A stretch of 64,000 nucleotides of DNA, from the NCBI RefSeq assembly GCF_026213295.1, contig NC_079421.1, forward strand, positions 21,088,159-21,152,158, read 5' to 3'. The notes under the pieces are model-generated. The model worked only from the letters and a program-made list of their open reading frames with translations, was not told the origin of the DNA and did not search any database. Positions 10,241-21,804 of the stretch are shown in pieces (the stretch's first letter is position 1; each line of letters opens with the position of its first letter). Both the position numbers and the translations under genes were made by a program. Source of the DNA: Gadus chalcogrammus. Taxonomy: Eukaryota; Chordata; Actinopteri; Gadiformes; Gadidae.

Positions 10241-12351
10241 TCACTGGCAGGTTTCTCTCACAGCAGAATACACACTCTCCTTATTCCTTCCACTGTTCAT
10301 CTTCTGTCCTCTGGTTTTCCTGCCAGAGAACTCCAACGCTGCGTAGTTTAAGGAATCTGTCTCCCCATCCTACAACAGAGAGCTGTATTACTACCAAACA
10401 TCTGGGAGGATTCACAACTGTAGTAGATACCACATCTTCTGGATTGAAAGTCAAAACTACAATCCAAATGGTGTATTGTAGTGTAATCATACACTGAGGT
10501 CTAGAATATGCCAGTGTCGCACAATAACCAAGCACTTGAATGGTTCATTTTAGTAAGTAGCTACAATTTGTGCAGGAAGTTGGTCCGATATTAGGAAAAA
10601 GTTACCAACTTTTAAACATCATCAGAATACTTCCTAATCATCTAGATCTTGCACACTGAGCGCTTAAAAGCTGTTTAACGTGTCCTGATATGAGTTTTGT
10701 GTTGAATGTGCTGTAGTGTTATTATGCACACAAACCTGTAATGTATGATTAGAATGAGGATTAGAATCACAAGCAGACAGCAAGATGACTGTGACTGCAT
10801 CAGTTCAGCTGGGAGAACCTATGGCTCTCCAGTGCTCTATTACCTCCCAGAGGACAAACCACAATAACCAGTGCCAAGGGGAACCCAGTGTGTACTGGTT
10901 CAGATCTAGATCAGGACCATCTCACCCTGCTGCCATTTACATGAATGGAAACAGGAGTGGTGAATGTCAGAATACTTCTGGACCTCCGTCTGCCTCACAG
11001 AGTTGTGTCGACACTCTCCCCAAGAACAAGATGATTATCCGATGCACAAAGATCTCAAGACGATGGTTGGGATCTAGAATCACACAAACAACAATGGGGC
11101 ATCATGAATCTGTAGAGATCATATTCTTTCTCTAATCTGTGCAAGTACAATCACAGTATTGGATGTGGAAGTCAATATTTCAAATATAATCTCAAATCTC
11201 AGTCTCAAATGTGCCCTAAGTATTTCATATATTCAAATGTAATTATCTTTTATGTCTTCTTTCTTCTTAATTAAATTAGCAAATAAACTCGAAGAAATAA
11301 ATTAAATATATTGACCTGTTATGTCCAGCGTAGTTCCACTTCCAAACACAACTTCCCCGCATGCTGCCAGGGCACAGTAGTAAGTCCCAGCATCTGAGGA
11401 GTCTACATTGTTCTTGGGGAGAGTGTAGACACAGCTCTGTGGAGCAGACGGAGGCCCAGAACTATTCTGACATTCACCACTCCTGTTACCATTCATGTAA
11501 ATGACAGCAGGGTGAGATGGTCCTGATCTGAACCAGTACACACTGGGTTCCCCTTGGCACTGGTTACTGTGGTCCGTCCTCTGGGAGGTAATAGAGCACT
11601 GGAGAGCTACAGGGTCTCCCAGCTGAGCTGATGCAGACACAGGCTGTTGGACCACAGTCTGGGAGACAAACCTCTGGTCATTGGGATCTATAAATTAAAA
11701 TAAAGCAATCATCTAAAGGTTCTTGAATTGCTTCTCATGATATTGAATATGAACAATGCAAAAGCTTGATCTTACCTTTGACAGACAGAAAGGTGACATT
11801 ATTCCACTTGTCACGTGTGTATATTTGACAGAAATAGTTTGCTTCATCACCTTTAGTTACGTTTTGAATGGTCAGATGAAAGGCACAAACACCTTCTTCT
11901 CCCTCTGTCCATGTTAAATTAATGTGGGGCTTCAAGGTCTTTGTTTCAATTATTTTCGAAGCAACCATTTCGGGAAAAAATCCAGGCGATTGCTTGAACC
12001 AGTATAAATAACTGCTAAACGTATGTCCACTTTCACAATGAAGGGTTACAGTATCTCCGAGCCCTGCTGATTCCACAAAGACCAAAGTAGGACTCTCATT
12101 GGCTTGAATCAACCCTAAAAAAAAATAGAATGAATAAGATCTGTGAATTATTGGTCTCCAACACTACTTTATTTTACGGCTTGAAAGTTTGTTAATACAC
12201 TGAAAATAAATAGACCTATTCTGTATGCAAGTAATATTATCAGCAAACACCTCTGGCTGAATTTGAGTTGGTTACATAAAATATAAATACATTTAATTTG
12301 AGAAGGAATTTACTTACGTGCTGTGCTCAGAATTATCATTGCAAAAAACAT
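10241..12351 (-). pseudogene. nitr: NITR gene 3: V-I receptor with disrupted transmembrane exon
   Basis: Recognisable exons on the minus strand are the leader 12318-12351 (MFFAMIILSTA), V 11776-12114, I 11316-11687 and tail 10241-10369 (LNYAAL and SVYSAV, ending RETCQ). All are open with good splice sites. The membrane exon should lie near 10,735-11,072 and is of the second type, shared with gene 5. It is split by about 240 bases of I-domain exon in the opposite orientation (10789-11029). The linker exon of genes 1, 2 and 4 is not found. The Ig part could still be made, perhaps as a secreted V-I protein through the weak I-exon donor (readthrough gives …ITGQYI, then stop). A normal membrane receptor is unlikely. 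I call it a pseudogene for membrane expression, with that reservation. Confidence 0.75.
10781..11034 (+). other. Inverted I-domain exon fragment inserted in the gene 3 membrane exon
   Basis: Plus-strand sequence 10789-11029 encodes about 80 residues of the NITR I domain (QLGEPMALQC … VYWFR … CQNTSGPP), opposite in orientation to every other NITR exon here. It stops before the DAGTYYC region. Both edges carry the 8-bp direct repeat CAAGATGA (10781-10788 and 11027-11034). The uninterrupted sequence is seen in gene 5 near 19430. This looks like an insertion with a target duplication or microhomology-templated repair. Confidence 0.8.
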
Positions 12352-12424
12352 TATTACGTTTCGGCGCTGAAGCTGAACTAGCGCTGTTCTCGCTTTAGTG
12401 AAAGACTTGGACTCAAAGTACACC

Positions 12425-12454
12425 ATTTACATACCATAGACCAACTGTGATTGG
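12425..12454 (-). promoter_or_regulatory. NITR gene 3 promoter: octamer-like ATGTAAAT plus CCAAT box
   Basis: ATGTAAAT (12425-12432) and a CCAAT core (12450-12454) on the minus strand have the same spacing as in genes 1, 2, 4 and 5. The promoter therefore appears unbroken although the gene body is disrupted. Confidence 0.5.
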
Positions 12455-12589
12455 TTGCAACCTAGAGACACTGAATGAAGCAAACCAATGATCCACCTTG
12501 TTTTCTGTGGTTGGTGGTTGATGCTGATATTATTGTGGCTGGTGGAAACAACGGTTTGACAGGAAACCCAGAAATAAGCCATCGGTTAT

Positions 12590-12990
12590 CAGAGTGTTGG
12601 ACTGGGTAAAAGATTATCAACCCCAACAAACCAATGAACTGAGCTCATTGGGGTCCTGATCCTGCCAGGGTAACCTCCAGCCATGGGCCCGGCTCTTATC
12701 AGCTCACAGCCAGGTCTCGGGGGCATGCCCGCAGCCTGGGTAAGGTGCCGGCTCCATCCCACCTGACCACTGCTCCTGTGTTCTCCTGTGTTCACACACG
12801 GCGCCCCAGATGTCAGAAGGCTTGATGGCCCTCCTGCTCCCCGTTTGCCTCTCCAGCTGTGGTTTGCCCCTCCGGCTAACCGTTTACCCCTCACGCTAAT
12901 GGTTTGCCCCTCCGGCTAACCGTTTACCGCTCACGCTAATGGTTTGCCCCTCCGGCTAACCGTTTACCCCTCACGCTAATGGTTTGCCCC
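12590..12990. repeat. Intergenic module: GC-rich block and 40-bp minisatellite (best array)
   Basis: After the GC-rich block, three near-perfect copies of a 40-bp unit (GTTTGCCCCTCCGGCTAACC followed by GTTTACCCCTCACGCTAATG) lie at about 12861-12980. Each unit is itself two related 20-mers. Shorter arrays of the same 20-mers occur in every module copy, with different copy numbers. Confidence 0.75.
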
Positions 12991-13389
12991 ACTAGTTTGG
13001 CACCTTCATGACTTTGACATGTCCTTCTACACTTGAACTTTGGGGGAAGGAAATATTTTGTTCACAGTAATCCCTTGTCAGGTAGTTGTTCAATTATTTG
13101 TGCTTATTTGCTGCAATACCAGTTGTGAACTTTTTGCTATGTTGGCCACTTGAGGATTATTTTTTTTATAGGAAATAAAGATGCTGTGTGTTCTAGCCCA
13201 AATTAATATTGAGTGTCCTCGTCCAGTTTAGATCCGACTGACAACTTTTAGGGTCACTTCCTTTCTTGCTATTTCTTTTACCACTGGGTTGGAAACAAAT
13301 CTTAAGAGCTCAAGCAGCAGATGAGCTGAGAGGCGAGGGCTGTGGTTGGCCTTGTCTCTGTTTGACACACGCCAGCAAAACTCGTGAGC

Positions 13390-13492
13390 AGATATAGACC
13401 AGGCTGCAGGTATCAACAGGATGTGCTGCAGAGGTTCTGCAGAAACCAACAATGAAATGGACGTATATCTCCCATCACTGCCTGAAACTTAA
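13390..13492 (+). other. Intergenic module copy 4: TATA-like element and truncated short ORF
   Basis: CAGATATAGACC precedes ATG 13421. The frame (MCCRGSAETN …) ends at TAA after 23 codons, exactly as in the copy at 8561, so these two copies are closely related. Confidence 0.3.
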
Positions 13493-14125
13493 CGGGGATA
13501 TTTGTGTATCTGAACAGAGAATGTTCCCTTGATTATCTTGTAATATCTGTTTTCTTATTTTCAAAAAAGTTAATTATTTCATTACTTTAACAATGGTTAC
13601 AATCAATGGTTGGTTACATTTCATTTAATCTGTCTTTCACATGAGATGATATTGGGCTGCAAAGAGCATCAGATGCAACGTTAGTCCCTTACAGAGACCC
13701 ATCCCCTATCATTCATACACAACCACTGTTGTCCTGTTTATTGTTACGTGCAGCGCATTAACCCTTTGTTCAGTCACGTTATCTTAGCCGTGTTCATTCT
13801 ACATAGGGTGCCTATTTACCAGCCAATCCTAAGTGTAGCTCTTTGTGACATCATGTAAGTGGGAGTGTCTATTCAGATGTTTGACAGGCGGGTGGACACT
13901 CCTACTTTGTGATCTCACAAAGGGATACATTCCTAAATGCCGTTCAACACGAAACCTTGTGGTAAAATAGGGACCCTTTATGTTCACGGATGTGCACCAA
14001 CTCTGAACCTTTTCCTCCTTCGCTCCTCCCTACCTTCTTGCTGTCATTATTTATATTAGCCACAAAGCCACAAATAAAGACTTAATATCGCTAAGCTCAA
14101 TAGTGTAGGACATCGTACTGACTAG

Positions 14126-14240
<115 letters not shown>

Positions 14241-14617
14241 TTTGTGTCTTTGTGTCTTTGAGTCTTTGAGTACAAGATAAACACAACTGGTATAACTGAC
14301 TTTGACACAATTTAAAGGCGCGGCCTAGAGTGTCTAGCCACATGATCTGCTGTGACTGTTAGGTCTGTGGTATTAGCTGCTAACCTTCAATTACCTTGTA
14401 AGGAATGCTTATCCTGTGTTAGCTGGGTCAGTAGCGTACTGTGGTTTCAAAAGCAGAGATTTATTGAACCAGAGGACTCTAAATGTCTCTCAATATGTCC
14501 CGATCAGTTTAACTGCGTAATCAGAGTCAGAGGGTCCACTCTCATCGTTTTTAAACACTTCTCAAAGTTCATTAAATGTTTTATTTTGTAAGAATAGTTT
14601 TTAGGCATCAATATATG

Positions 14618-14623
14618 TTTATT
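14618..14623 (-). terminator. Possible poly(A) signal for NITR gene 4
   Basis: The plus strand reads TTTATT, giving AATAAA on the minus strand about 230 bases past the gene 4 stop. A matching site lies at 18707-18712 downstream of gene 5. Usage is unproven. Confidence 0.3.
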
Positions 14624-14852
14624 GTAAAAAAAGAAGCAGGGCTAAGTACGGCTGCACATCAAGATAGGCTGGACCAAAGACAGCATCACAAATGATGAGC
14701 AATTCAATGTCAATGATCCAAACAAAGCAACATTAATAAACATTAGAAACAATATACAAATGCTTCTGACAATATGCAGTTTCTCCATAAATTCCACCAT
14801 TATCACCTCCTTTAGCCTCACGAGGTGACAGAAACTCCCAGGTTGATGGACT

Positions 14853-17067
14853 TCAGTGGCAGGTTTCCCTCACAGCAGAATACAGACTCTCCTGATTCCT
14901 TTCAGTGTTCTTCTTACGTCCTCTGGTTTTCCTGCCAGAGAACTCCAACGCTGCGTAGTTTAAGGAATCTGTCTCCCCATCCTACAACAGAGAGCTGTAT
15001 TACTACCAAACATCTTGGAGGATTCACAGATGTAGTAGATACCACAACATCTGGATTGAAAGTCAAAACTACAATTCAAACGGTGTATCGTAGTGTAATC
15101 ATAAACTGAGATCTAGAATATGCTGGTGTCTCACAATAACCAAACACTCGAATTGTTCATTTTACCAAGTAGCTACAATTGAGCAGGAATTTGGTCCGAT
15201 ATTGGAAAAAAGTTTTTTAAACATCATCACAATACTTTTTTGTAAATCCTCATTTTAACCGTTCCGTTAAGGATACAAATTGACATGTGTGACTCAGTTT
15301 TTAAATACATTTTTTAATTATGTATTTTTCCATTAAATAACCTAACAACAATACTGCTCGATAATGATTGCTAGAAAAATCGAAAAATCTTGTAAACGAA
15401 GCGTGGTAAGTCAATGTCTACCAATGCAAAACCGATTTTAAACAGATTTACCTGTTGTTCCTGATTCCCTGAGTCATGTGGAACTTGGTTGGAAGCACTC
15501 AGTGTTCCTGAGAATAAGGACATAAGAATACACATTTTCTGAATTCAATATAAAGATACATACAACTTTATATGTCTGTAAAAACACAATATCTCACTGA
15601 ATAAATTCTGGAGAATGTACTGTACCTTTGCGATGATCACAAACATACTTTGTGTTTCTCGTTAGAAACAGGATTATAATCACAGCCAGACAGCAAGCCA
15701 ACAGTATTCCAAGCACCATGGTAACATGCCAGTTGGTTTCTAGAATCAGATAATCAACATTTGGTCATCAGAAATTCTTATGTCACTTCTTTTCCTGGCA
15801 ATTTCCCCTAGAATGGGCCTCTTTAATCATAAGATGTATTGCCATAAAGATAACCATATAGAGGTCTTGTAAATCTATATCTAATTAGATTTTCAATTAT
15901 TGTTGAACTTTCTGAATTTTTCTATTTTTTTGTTCTGCTGATAACAATTCTGAAATGATGGTTGCGAAAAATGATGTCAGAGATTTGTCCATTCCCTCAT
16001 TCACTCAATCTAAATAAACACCAATATATTCACGTGTTATGTCCAGCTTAGTTCCATTTCCAAACACAACTTCCCCGCATGCTGCCAGGGCACAGTAGTA
16101 AGTCCCAGCATCAGAGGATACTGCATTGTTCTTGGGGAGAGTGTAGACACAGCTCTGTGGAGCAGACGGAGGCCCAGAACTATTCTGACATTCACCCCTC
16201 CTGTTTCCATTCATGTAAATGGCAGCAGGGTGAGATGGTCCTGATCTGAACCAGTACACACTGGGTTCCCCTTGGCACTGGTTTCTGCGGTTTGTCCTCT
16301 GGGAGGTAATAGAGCACTGGAGAGCCACAGGGTCTCCCAGCTGAACTGATGCCGTCACAGGCTGTTGGACCACAGTCTGGGAGACAAACCTCTGGTCATT
16401 GGGATCTATAAATCAAAATACAGCTATCATCTAAAGGTTCTTGAAATGCTTCTCATGATATTGAATCTGAACAATGAAAAACATGGATCTTACCTTTGAC
16501 AGACAGAAATGTGAAATTTTTCCACTTGTCACGTGAGTACGATTGACAGAAATAGTTTGCTTCATCACCTTTAGTTACGTTTTGAATTATCAGATGAAAG
16601 ACACAAACAACTTCCCCCTCTGTCAATGTTAAACTAATCTGGGGCTTCAAGGTTATTGATTCAAACAATTTTGAAGCGACCATTTCGGGAAGACATCCAG
16701 GAGATTGCTTGTACCAGTATAAATAATTACTATCCGTGTCTTCACATTCACAGTGAAGGGTTACAGTATCTCCAAGTCCTGCTGATTCCACAAAGAACGA
16801 AGGAGGACTCTCTTTGGCCTGAATCAACCCTGAATAAAATAAAACGAATAAGATCAATGAATTTTTGGTCTCGAACATTCATACTTTAATTTGAGGCTTG
16901 AAAGTTTGTGATAACACTGATAAAGAAATATACCTATTCTGCAATCCAAGTCATATTGTAACCAAACACCTCTTGCTGATTTAAAGGAGTTATATAATTG
17001 AAAGAAATGGAATAAGAGAAGGTATTTACTTACTTGCTGTACTCAGGATTATCATTGCAAAATACAT
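14853..17067 (-). CDS. nitr: NITR gene 4: V-I type receptor with ITIM tail, intact
   Basis: Minus-strand exons are 17034-17067, 16494-16829, 16034-16405, 15626-15739, 15452-15507 and 14853-14981, joining in phase to 346 residues. The leader is MYFAMIILSTAR. The V domain has TLHCECED, YWYKQSPGCLPE and ANYFCQSYSR. The I domain has six cysteines and FGNGTKLDI. The membrane exon is 3 bp shorter than in genes 1 and 2, losing one residue just before the hydrophobic run, with the frame kept. The tail has LNYAAL and SLYSAV and ends RETCH. The I-exon donor here is AC|GTGAAT, unlike the AG|GTNAAT of its sisters, so splicing efficiency is uncertain. The predicted role is an inhibitory surface receptor. 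Confidence 0.88.
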
Positions 17068-17140
17068 TGCCACGTTTTGGCGCTGAAGCTGAACTAGCGC
17101 TGTTCTCGCTCTAATGAAAGACTTGGACTTAAAAGACACC

Positions 17141-17170
17141 ATTTACATACCGTAGACCAGCTGTGATTGG
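17141..17170 (-). promoter_or_regulatory. NITR gene 4 promoter: octamer-like ATGTAAAT plus CCAAT box
   Basis: ATGTAAAT (17141-17148) and a CCAAT core (17166-17170) on the minus strand, placed as in the other NITR copies. Confidence 0.5.
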
Positions 17171-17339
17171 CTGCAACATAGAGACACTGAATGAAACAAG
17201 CCAATGATCCACCTTGTTTTCTGTGGGTTGCAGTTTATGCTGATATTATTGTGGCTGATGGAAACAACGGTTTGACAGGAAACCCAGAAATAAGCCATCG
17301 GTTATCAGAGTGTTTGACTGGGTAAAAGATGATCAACCC

Positions 17340-17540
17340 CAACAAACCAATGAACTGAGCTCATTGGGTCCTGACCCGCCTGCTCCATCCCACCTGACCA
17401 CTGCTCCTGTGTTCACACACGGCGCCCTGGATGTCAGAAGGCTTGCCCCTCCTGTTCACCATTCGCCTCTCCAGCTGTGGTTTGCCCCTCCGGCTAACCG
17501 TTTACCCCTAACGCTAACGGTTTGCCCCACTAGCTGGGCT
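17340..17540. repeat. Intergenic module: shortened GC-rich block and minisatellite
   Basis: About 100 bases of the GC-rich block seen in other copies are missing here (the sequence jumps from GGGTCCTGACC to GCCTGCTCCATCC). The minisatellite has only about two units. Confidence 0.55.
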
Positions 17541-17910
17541 CCTTCATGACTTTGACATGTCCTTCCACACTTGAACTTCGGGGGACGGAGTGGGGTGGGA
17601 AGGAATCATTTTGTTCACAGTAATCCCCTGTCAGGAAGTCGTTCTATTATTTGTGTTAATTTACTGCAATACCAGTTGTGACATTTTTGATATGTTGATC
17701 ACTTAAGGATTAACGTGTTATAGGAAATAAAGATGCTGTGCTTTCAAGCTCAAATTAAAATTGAGTGCCCTCATCCTGTTTAGATACGACAACTACTTTA
17801 AGGGTCACTTCCTTTCTTGCTATTTATTTTAAGGGCTCAAGCAGCAGATGAGCTGAGCGGAGAGGGCTGTGGCTGGCTCTTGTTTGACACACACCACCAA
17901 AACGAGCGAG

Positions 17911-18035
17911 CATATATAGACCTGGCTGCAGGTATCAACAGGATGTGCTGCACAGGTTCTGCAGAAACCAATAATGAAATGGACACACATTTCCCATCAA
18001 TGACTGATCCTAAACGGCGTTATTTGTGCATGTGA
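17911..18035 (+). other. Intergenic module copy 5: strong TATA element and 30-codon MCC-type ORF
   Basis: CATATATAGACC at 17911-17922 is the best TATA match of all copies. The frame from ATG 17943 to TGA 18033-18035 is intact (MCCTGSAETN … YLCM), and the same frame is open upstream to 17817. Confidence 0.35.
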
Positions 18036-19022
18036 ACAGAGAATGTCCACTTGATTCACCTGTTATATTCTTATAATTGTTTTTTAAAAAAGTAATGCTA
18101 ATTAATTCAGTACTTTAACAATTTGTACAACTTATTACAATGGTTGATTCAATTTAATTCAGAGATTTAAAGTTTCTTTCATATGGGATCACATCAGATG
18201 CAACATCAGTCCATTACAGAGACCCATCACCAGTGTCGTTGGGTCAATAGAGGGCGCTAGGGTGCCGCCCCTCCGTGAAATATTCACTTGAATATATCTG
18301 CCAACTATTAAACAACTTTTATCAGTACGAAATAAATCAACAAAAATACCTAACGTTTACCGTTTAATTGTGTGAGACACTTGTCACTGCCAGCAGCCAT
18401 TCAAATGCGTTTGAACGTCAATGATTTGGGCTAGGCTAGTTATTGGTCGCTAACTTTTTACTGTCTATCAAGCAGAGACAGCTTTTCTATATCTTTGACT
18501 TCATGAAAAGGTGCAGCCGATATGGTGTCTAACCACATGATCTACTGCTGTGACCTTGTTTTTTTAAATTGATTGTTTAAAGCGTATTTGATCACTGACC
18601 TTGTGTGTCATTGTGTCAGTGTGTTCATTCTCATCGTTTTCAAGCACTTCTTAAGGTATCTTTATTTTTTTATTGTGTAAGAATACATTTTAGGCATTGA
18701 TATAGGTTTATTGTAAAAAATGATATGCAGGGCTAAGTACGGCTGAACATAAAGATAGGCTGTGCGAAAGACGGCATCACCAATGATGAGCCATTCAATG
18801 TTAATGATCCAAACAAAGCACATTAGTAAACATAAGAAACAATATACAAATGCTCCTCACAATATACAAGTCCTTAACAATACCAGCATTTCACCCCCTT
18901 TAGCCTCATGAGGTGAGACAAACTCCCAGGTTGATGGACTTCTCTGGCACGTTTCTCTCACAGCAGAATACACACTCTCCTGTTGTCCTTCCACTGTTCT
19001 TCTTCCCTCCGTTGGTTTGTCT
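18036..19022. other. Intergenic stretch before NITR gene 5
   Basis: No gene is seen. The distal part of the module is replaced after about 18230 by unrelated AT-rich DNA that rejoins the common 3' flank of NITR genes near 18700. TTTATT at 18707-18712 gives AATAAA on the minus strand. Confidence 0.4.
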
Positions 19023-20713
19023 TTAACTGAACTCCAATGCAGCGTAGTTCAAACTATCGGTTTTCCTGTCCTACAACAGAGAACTGTTCATCACTACCAA
19101 ACATCTGAGAGAATTCACAGTTTACACCACATGATATGTTTTAATGGTCATCTAACAACCATTTATGCTTGTAAAATTTATTACAAAGTTGATATTTGTT
19201 TCAAAAAGAATAAACATCTCTAGTCCTACTACAACTATTTAAAATTAAATAATACAATTTAGAATGCACTGCCAATCAATGTAGGAGATCTATCACACTG
19301 AGCGCTTAAAAGCTGTTTAACGTGTCCTGATATGAGTTCTTGTGTTGAATGCGCTGTAGCGTTATTATGCTCACAAACCTGTAATGTATGATTAAAATGA
19401 GGATAACATTCACAAGCAGACAGCAAGATGACATTATCCGATACACAAAGATCTCAAGATGATGGTTAGGATCTAGAATCAGACAAACAACAATGGGGCA
19501 TCATCAATCTGTAGAGATCATATTCTTTCTCTAATCTGTGCAAGTACAATCACAGTATTGGATGTCTCAAATGTGCCCTAAGTATTTCATATATTCAAAT
19601 GTAATTATCTTTTATGTCTTCTTTCTTCTTAATTAAATTAGCAAATAAACTCGAAGAAATAAATTAAATATATTGACCTGTTATGTCCAGCGTAGTTCCA
19701 CTTCCAAACACAACTGCCCCACATGCTGCCAGGGCACAGTAGTAGGTCCCAGCATCAGAGGAGTCTACATTGTTCTTGGGGAGAGTGTAGACACAGCTCT
19801 GTGGAGCAGACGGAGGTCCAGAACTATTCAGACATTCACCAGTCCTGTTTCCATTCATGTAAATGGCAGCAGGGTGAGATGGTCCTGATATAGATCTGAA
19901 CCAGTACACACTGGGTTCCCCTTGGCACTGGTTACTGGGGTCCGTCCTCTGGGAGGTAATAGAGCACTGGAGAGCCACAGGTTCTCCCAGCTGAACTGAT
20001 GCCGTCACAGGCTGTTGGACCACAGTCTGGGAGACAAACCTGTGGTCATGGGGATCTATAAATTAAAATACAGCAAGAGGTTCTTGAAATGCTTCTGATG
20101 ATATTGAATATGAACAATGAAAAAGATGGATCTTACCTTTGACAGACAGAAAGGTGAAATTATTCCACTTGTCACGTGAGTACGATTGACAGAAATAGTT
20201 TGCTTCATCACCTTTAGTTACGTTTTGAATGGTCAGATGAAAGACACAAACACCATCTTCTCCCTCTGTCAACGTTAAGTTACTGTGGGGCTTCAAGGTT
20301 ATTGATTCATACAATTTCGAAGCTACCATTTCGGGAAAACATCCAGGAGATTGCTTATACCAGTATAAAGTACTGCAAACCTCATTTTCTGATTCACAAT
20401 GAAGGGTTACAGTATCTCCAAGTCCTGCTGATACCACAAAGACCAAAGGAGGACTCTCTTTGGCCTGAATCAACCCTAAATAAAAAAGAACTAATACGAT
20501 TAATGACTTGTTGGTCTCGATCATTCATACTTTATTTTGAGGCTTGAAAGTTTGTGATAACACTGATAAAGAAATATACCTATTCTGCAATGCAAGTCAT
20601 ATTATAACCAAACACCTCTTGCTGATATAAATTAGTTATAAAACTGAAAGAAATGGAATTAGAGAAGGTATTTACTTACTTGCTGTACTCAGTATTATCA
20701 TTGCAAAATACAT
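19023..20713 (-). CDS. nitr: NITR gene 5: V-I receptor with Arg-containing membrane exon and truncated tail
   Basis: Minus-strand exons are the leader 20680-20713, V 20137-20475, I 19678-20055 and a type-2 membrane exon starting at 19472. That exon has a possible donor at 19379 (AG|GTTTGT); reading through instead gives …NSF and a stop. A tail exon runs 19070-19023. V and I are intact; the I domain has FGSGTTLDI and six cysteines. The membrane exon begins PNHHLEIFVYRIMSSCC, placing Glu and Arg next to or inside the hydrophobic run, unlike genes 1, 2, 4, 6 and 7. The tail exon retains LNYAAL but stops at TAA right after EFS, removing the second tyrosine motif. The linker exon is missing and the phases of the membrane and tail exons do not match directly, so the 3' structure is unsure. 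It could encode a receptor with a short tail, or be decaying. Confidence 0.7.
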
Positions 20714-20786
20714 TGTCACGTTTTGGCGCTGAAGCTGAACTAGCGCTGTTCTCGCTCTAATGAAAGACTTGGACTTAAAAGACACC

Positions 20787-20816
20787 ATTTACATACCATA
20801 GACCAGCTGTGATTGG
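20787..20816 (-). promoter_or_regulatory. NITR gene 5 promoter: octamer-like ATGTAAAT plus CCAAT box
   Basis: ATGTAAAT (20787-20794) and a CCAAT core (20812-20816) on the minus strand. The surrounding sequence is almost identical to the gene 2 promoter, in line with recent duplication of that block. Confidence 0.5.
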
Positions 20817-20969
20817 CTGCAACTTAGAGACACTGAATGAAGCAAGCCAATGATCCTCCTAGTTTTCTGTGGGTTGCAGTTGATGCTGATATTATTGTGG
20901 CTGGTGGAAACAACGGTTTGACAGGAAACCCAGAAATAAGCCATCGGTTATCAGAGTGTTGGACTGGGT

Positions 20970-21310
20970 TAAAGATTATCAACCCCAACAAACCAATGAA
21001 CTGAGCTCATTGGGGTCCTGATCCTGCCAGGGTAACCTCCAGCCATGGGCCCGGCTCCTATCAGCTCACAGCCAGGTCTCGGGGGCATGCCCGCAGCCTG
21101 GGTAAGGTGCCTGCTCCATCCCACCTGACCACTGCTCCTGTGTTCACACACGGCGCCCCAGATGTCAGAAGGCTTGATGGCCCTCCTGTTCACCGTTTGC
21201 CTCTCCAGCTGTGGTTTGCCCCTCTGGCTAACCGTTTACCCCTCACGCTAATGGTTTGCCCCTTCGGCTAACCGTTTACCCCTCACGCTAATGGTTTGCC
21301 CCACTAGTTT
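20970..21310. repeat. Intergenic module: GC-rich block and minisatellite
   Basis: A further copy of the GC-rich block with about two 40-bp minisatellite units (about 21220-21300). The minus strand is open for 74 codons through the block. Confidence 0.55.
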
Positions 21311-21679
21311 GGTTCCTTCATGACTTTGACATGTCCTTCCACATTTGAACTTCGGGGGAAGGAAATATTTTGTTCACAGTAATCCCTTCTCAGGAAGTCG
21401 TTCTTATTATTTGTGATGTGACCTTTTTGATATGTTGGCCATTTAAGGATTAACATGTTAGAGGAAATAAAGACGGCGTGTGTTCAAGCCCAAATTAATA
21501 TTGCGTGTCCTCGTCCAGTTTAGATAAGACAACAACTTTTAGGGTCACTCCCTTTCTTGCTATTTCTTTTACCACTGGGTTGGAAACAAAGCTTAAGGAC
21601 TCAAGCAGCAGAGGAGCTGAGAGGCGAGGGCTGTGGTTGGCCTTGTCTCTGTTTGACACACGCCACCAAAACGCGTGAG

Positions 21680-21804
21680 CATTTATGAACCTGGCTGCAG
21701 GTATCAACAGGATGTGCTGCAGCGGTTTGGCAGAAACCAACAATGAAATGGACACACATTTCCCATCACTGACTGAACCTGAACGGCGATATTTGTGTAT
21801 GTGA
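21680..21804 (+). other. Intergenic module copy 6: 30-codon MCC-type ORF
   Basis: The frame from ATG 21712 to TGA 21802-21804 is intact and matches the copy at 7718. The TATA-like element reads GCATTTATGAAC and is weak. Confidence 0.3.
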
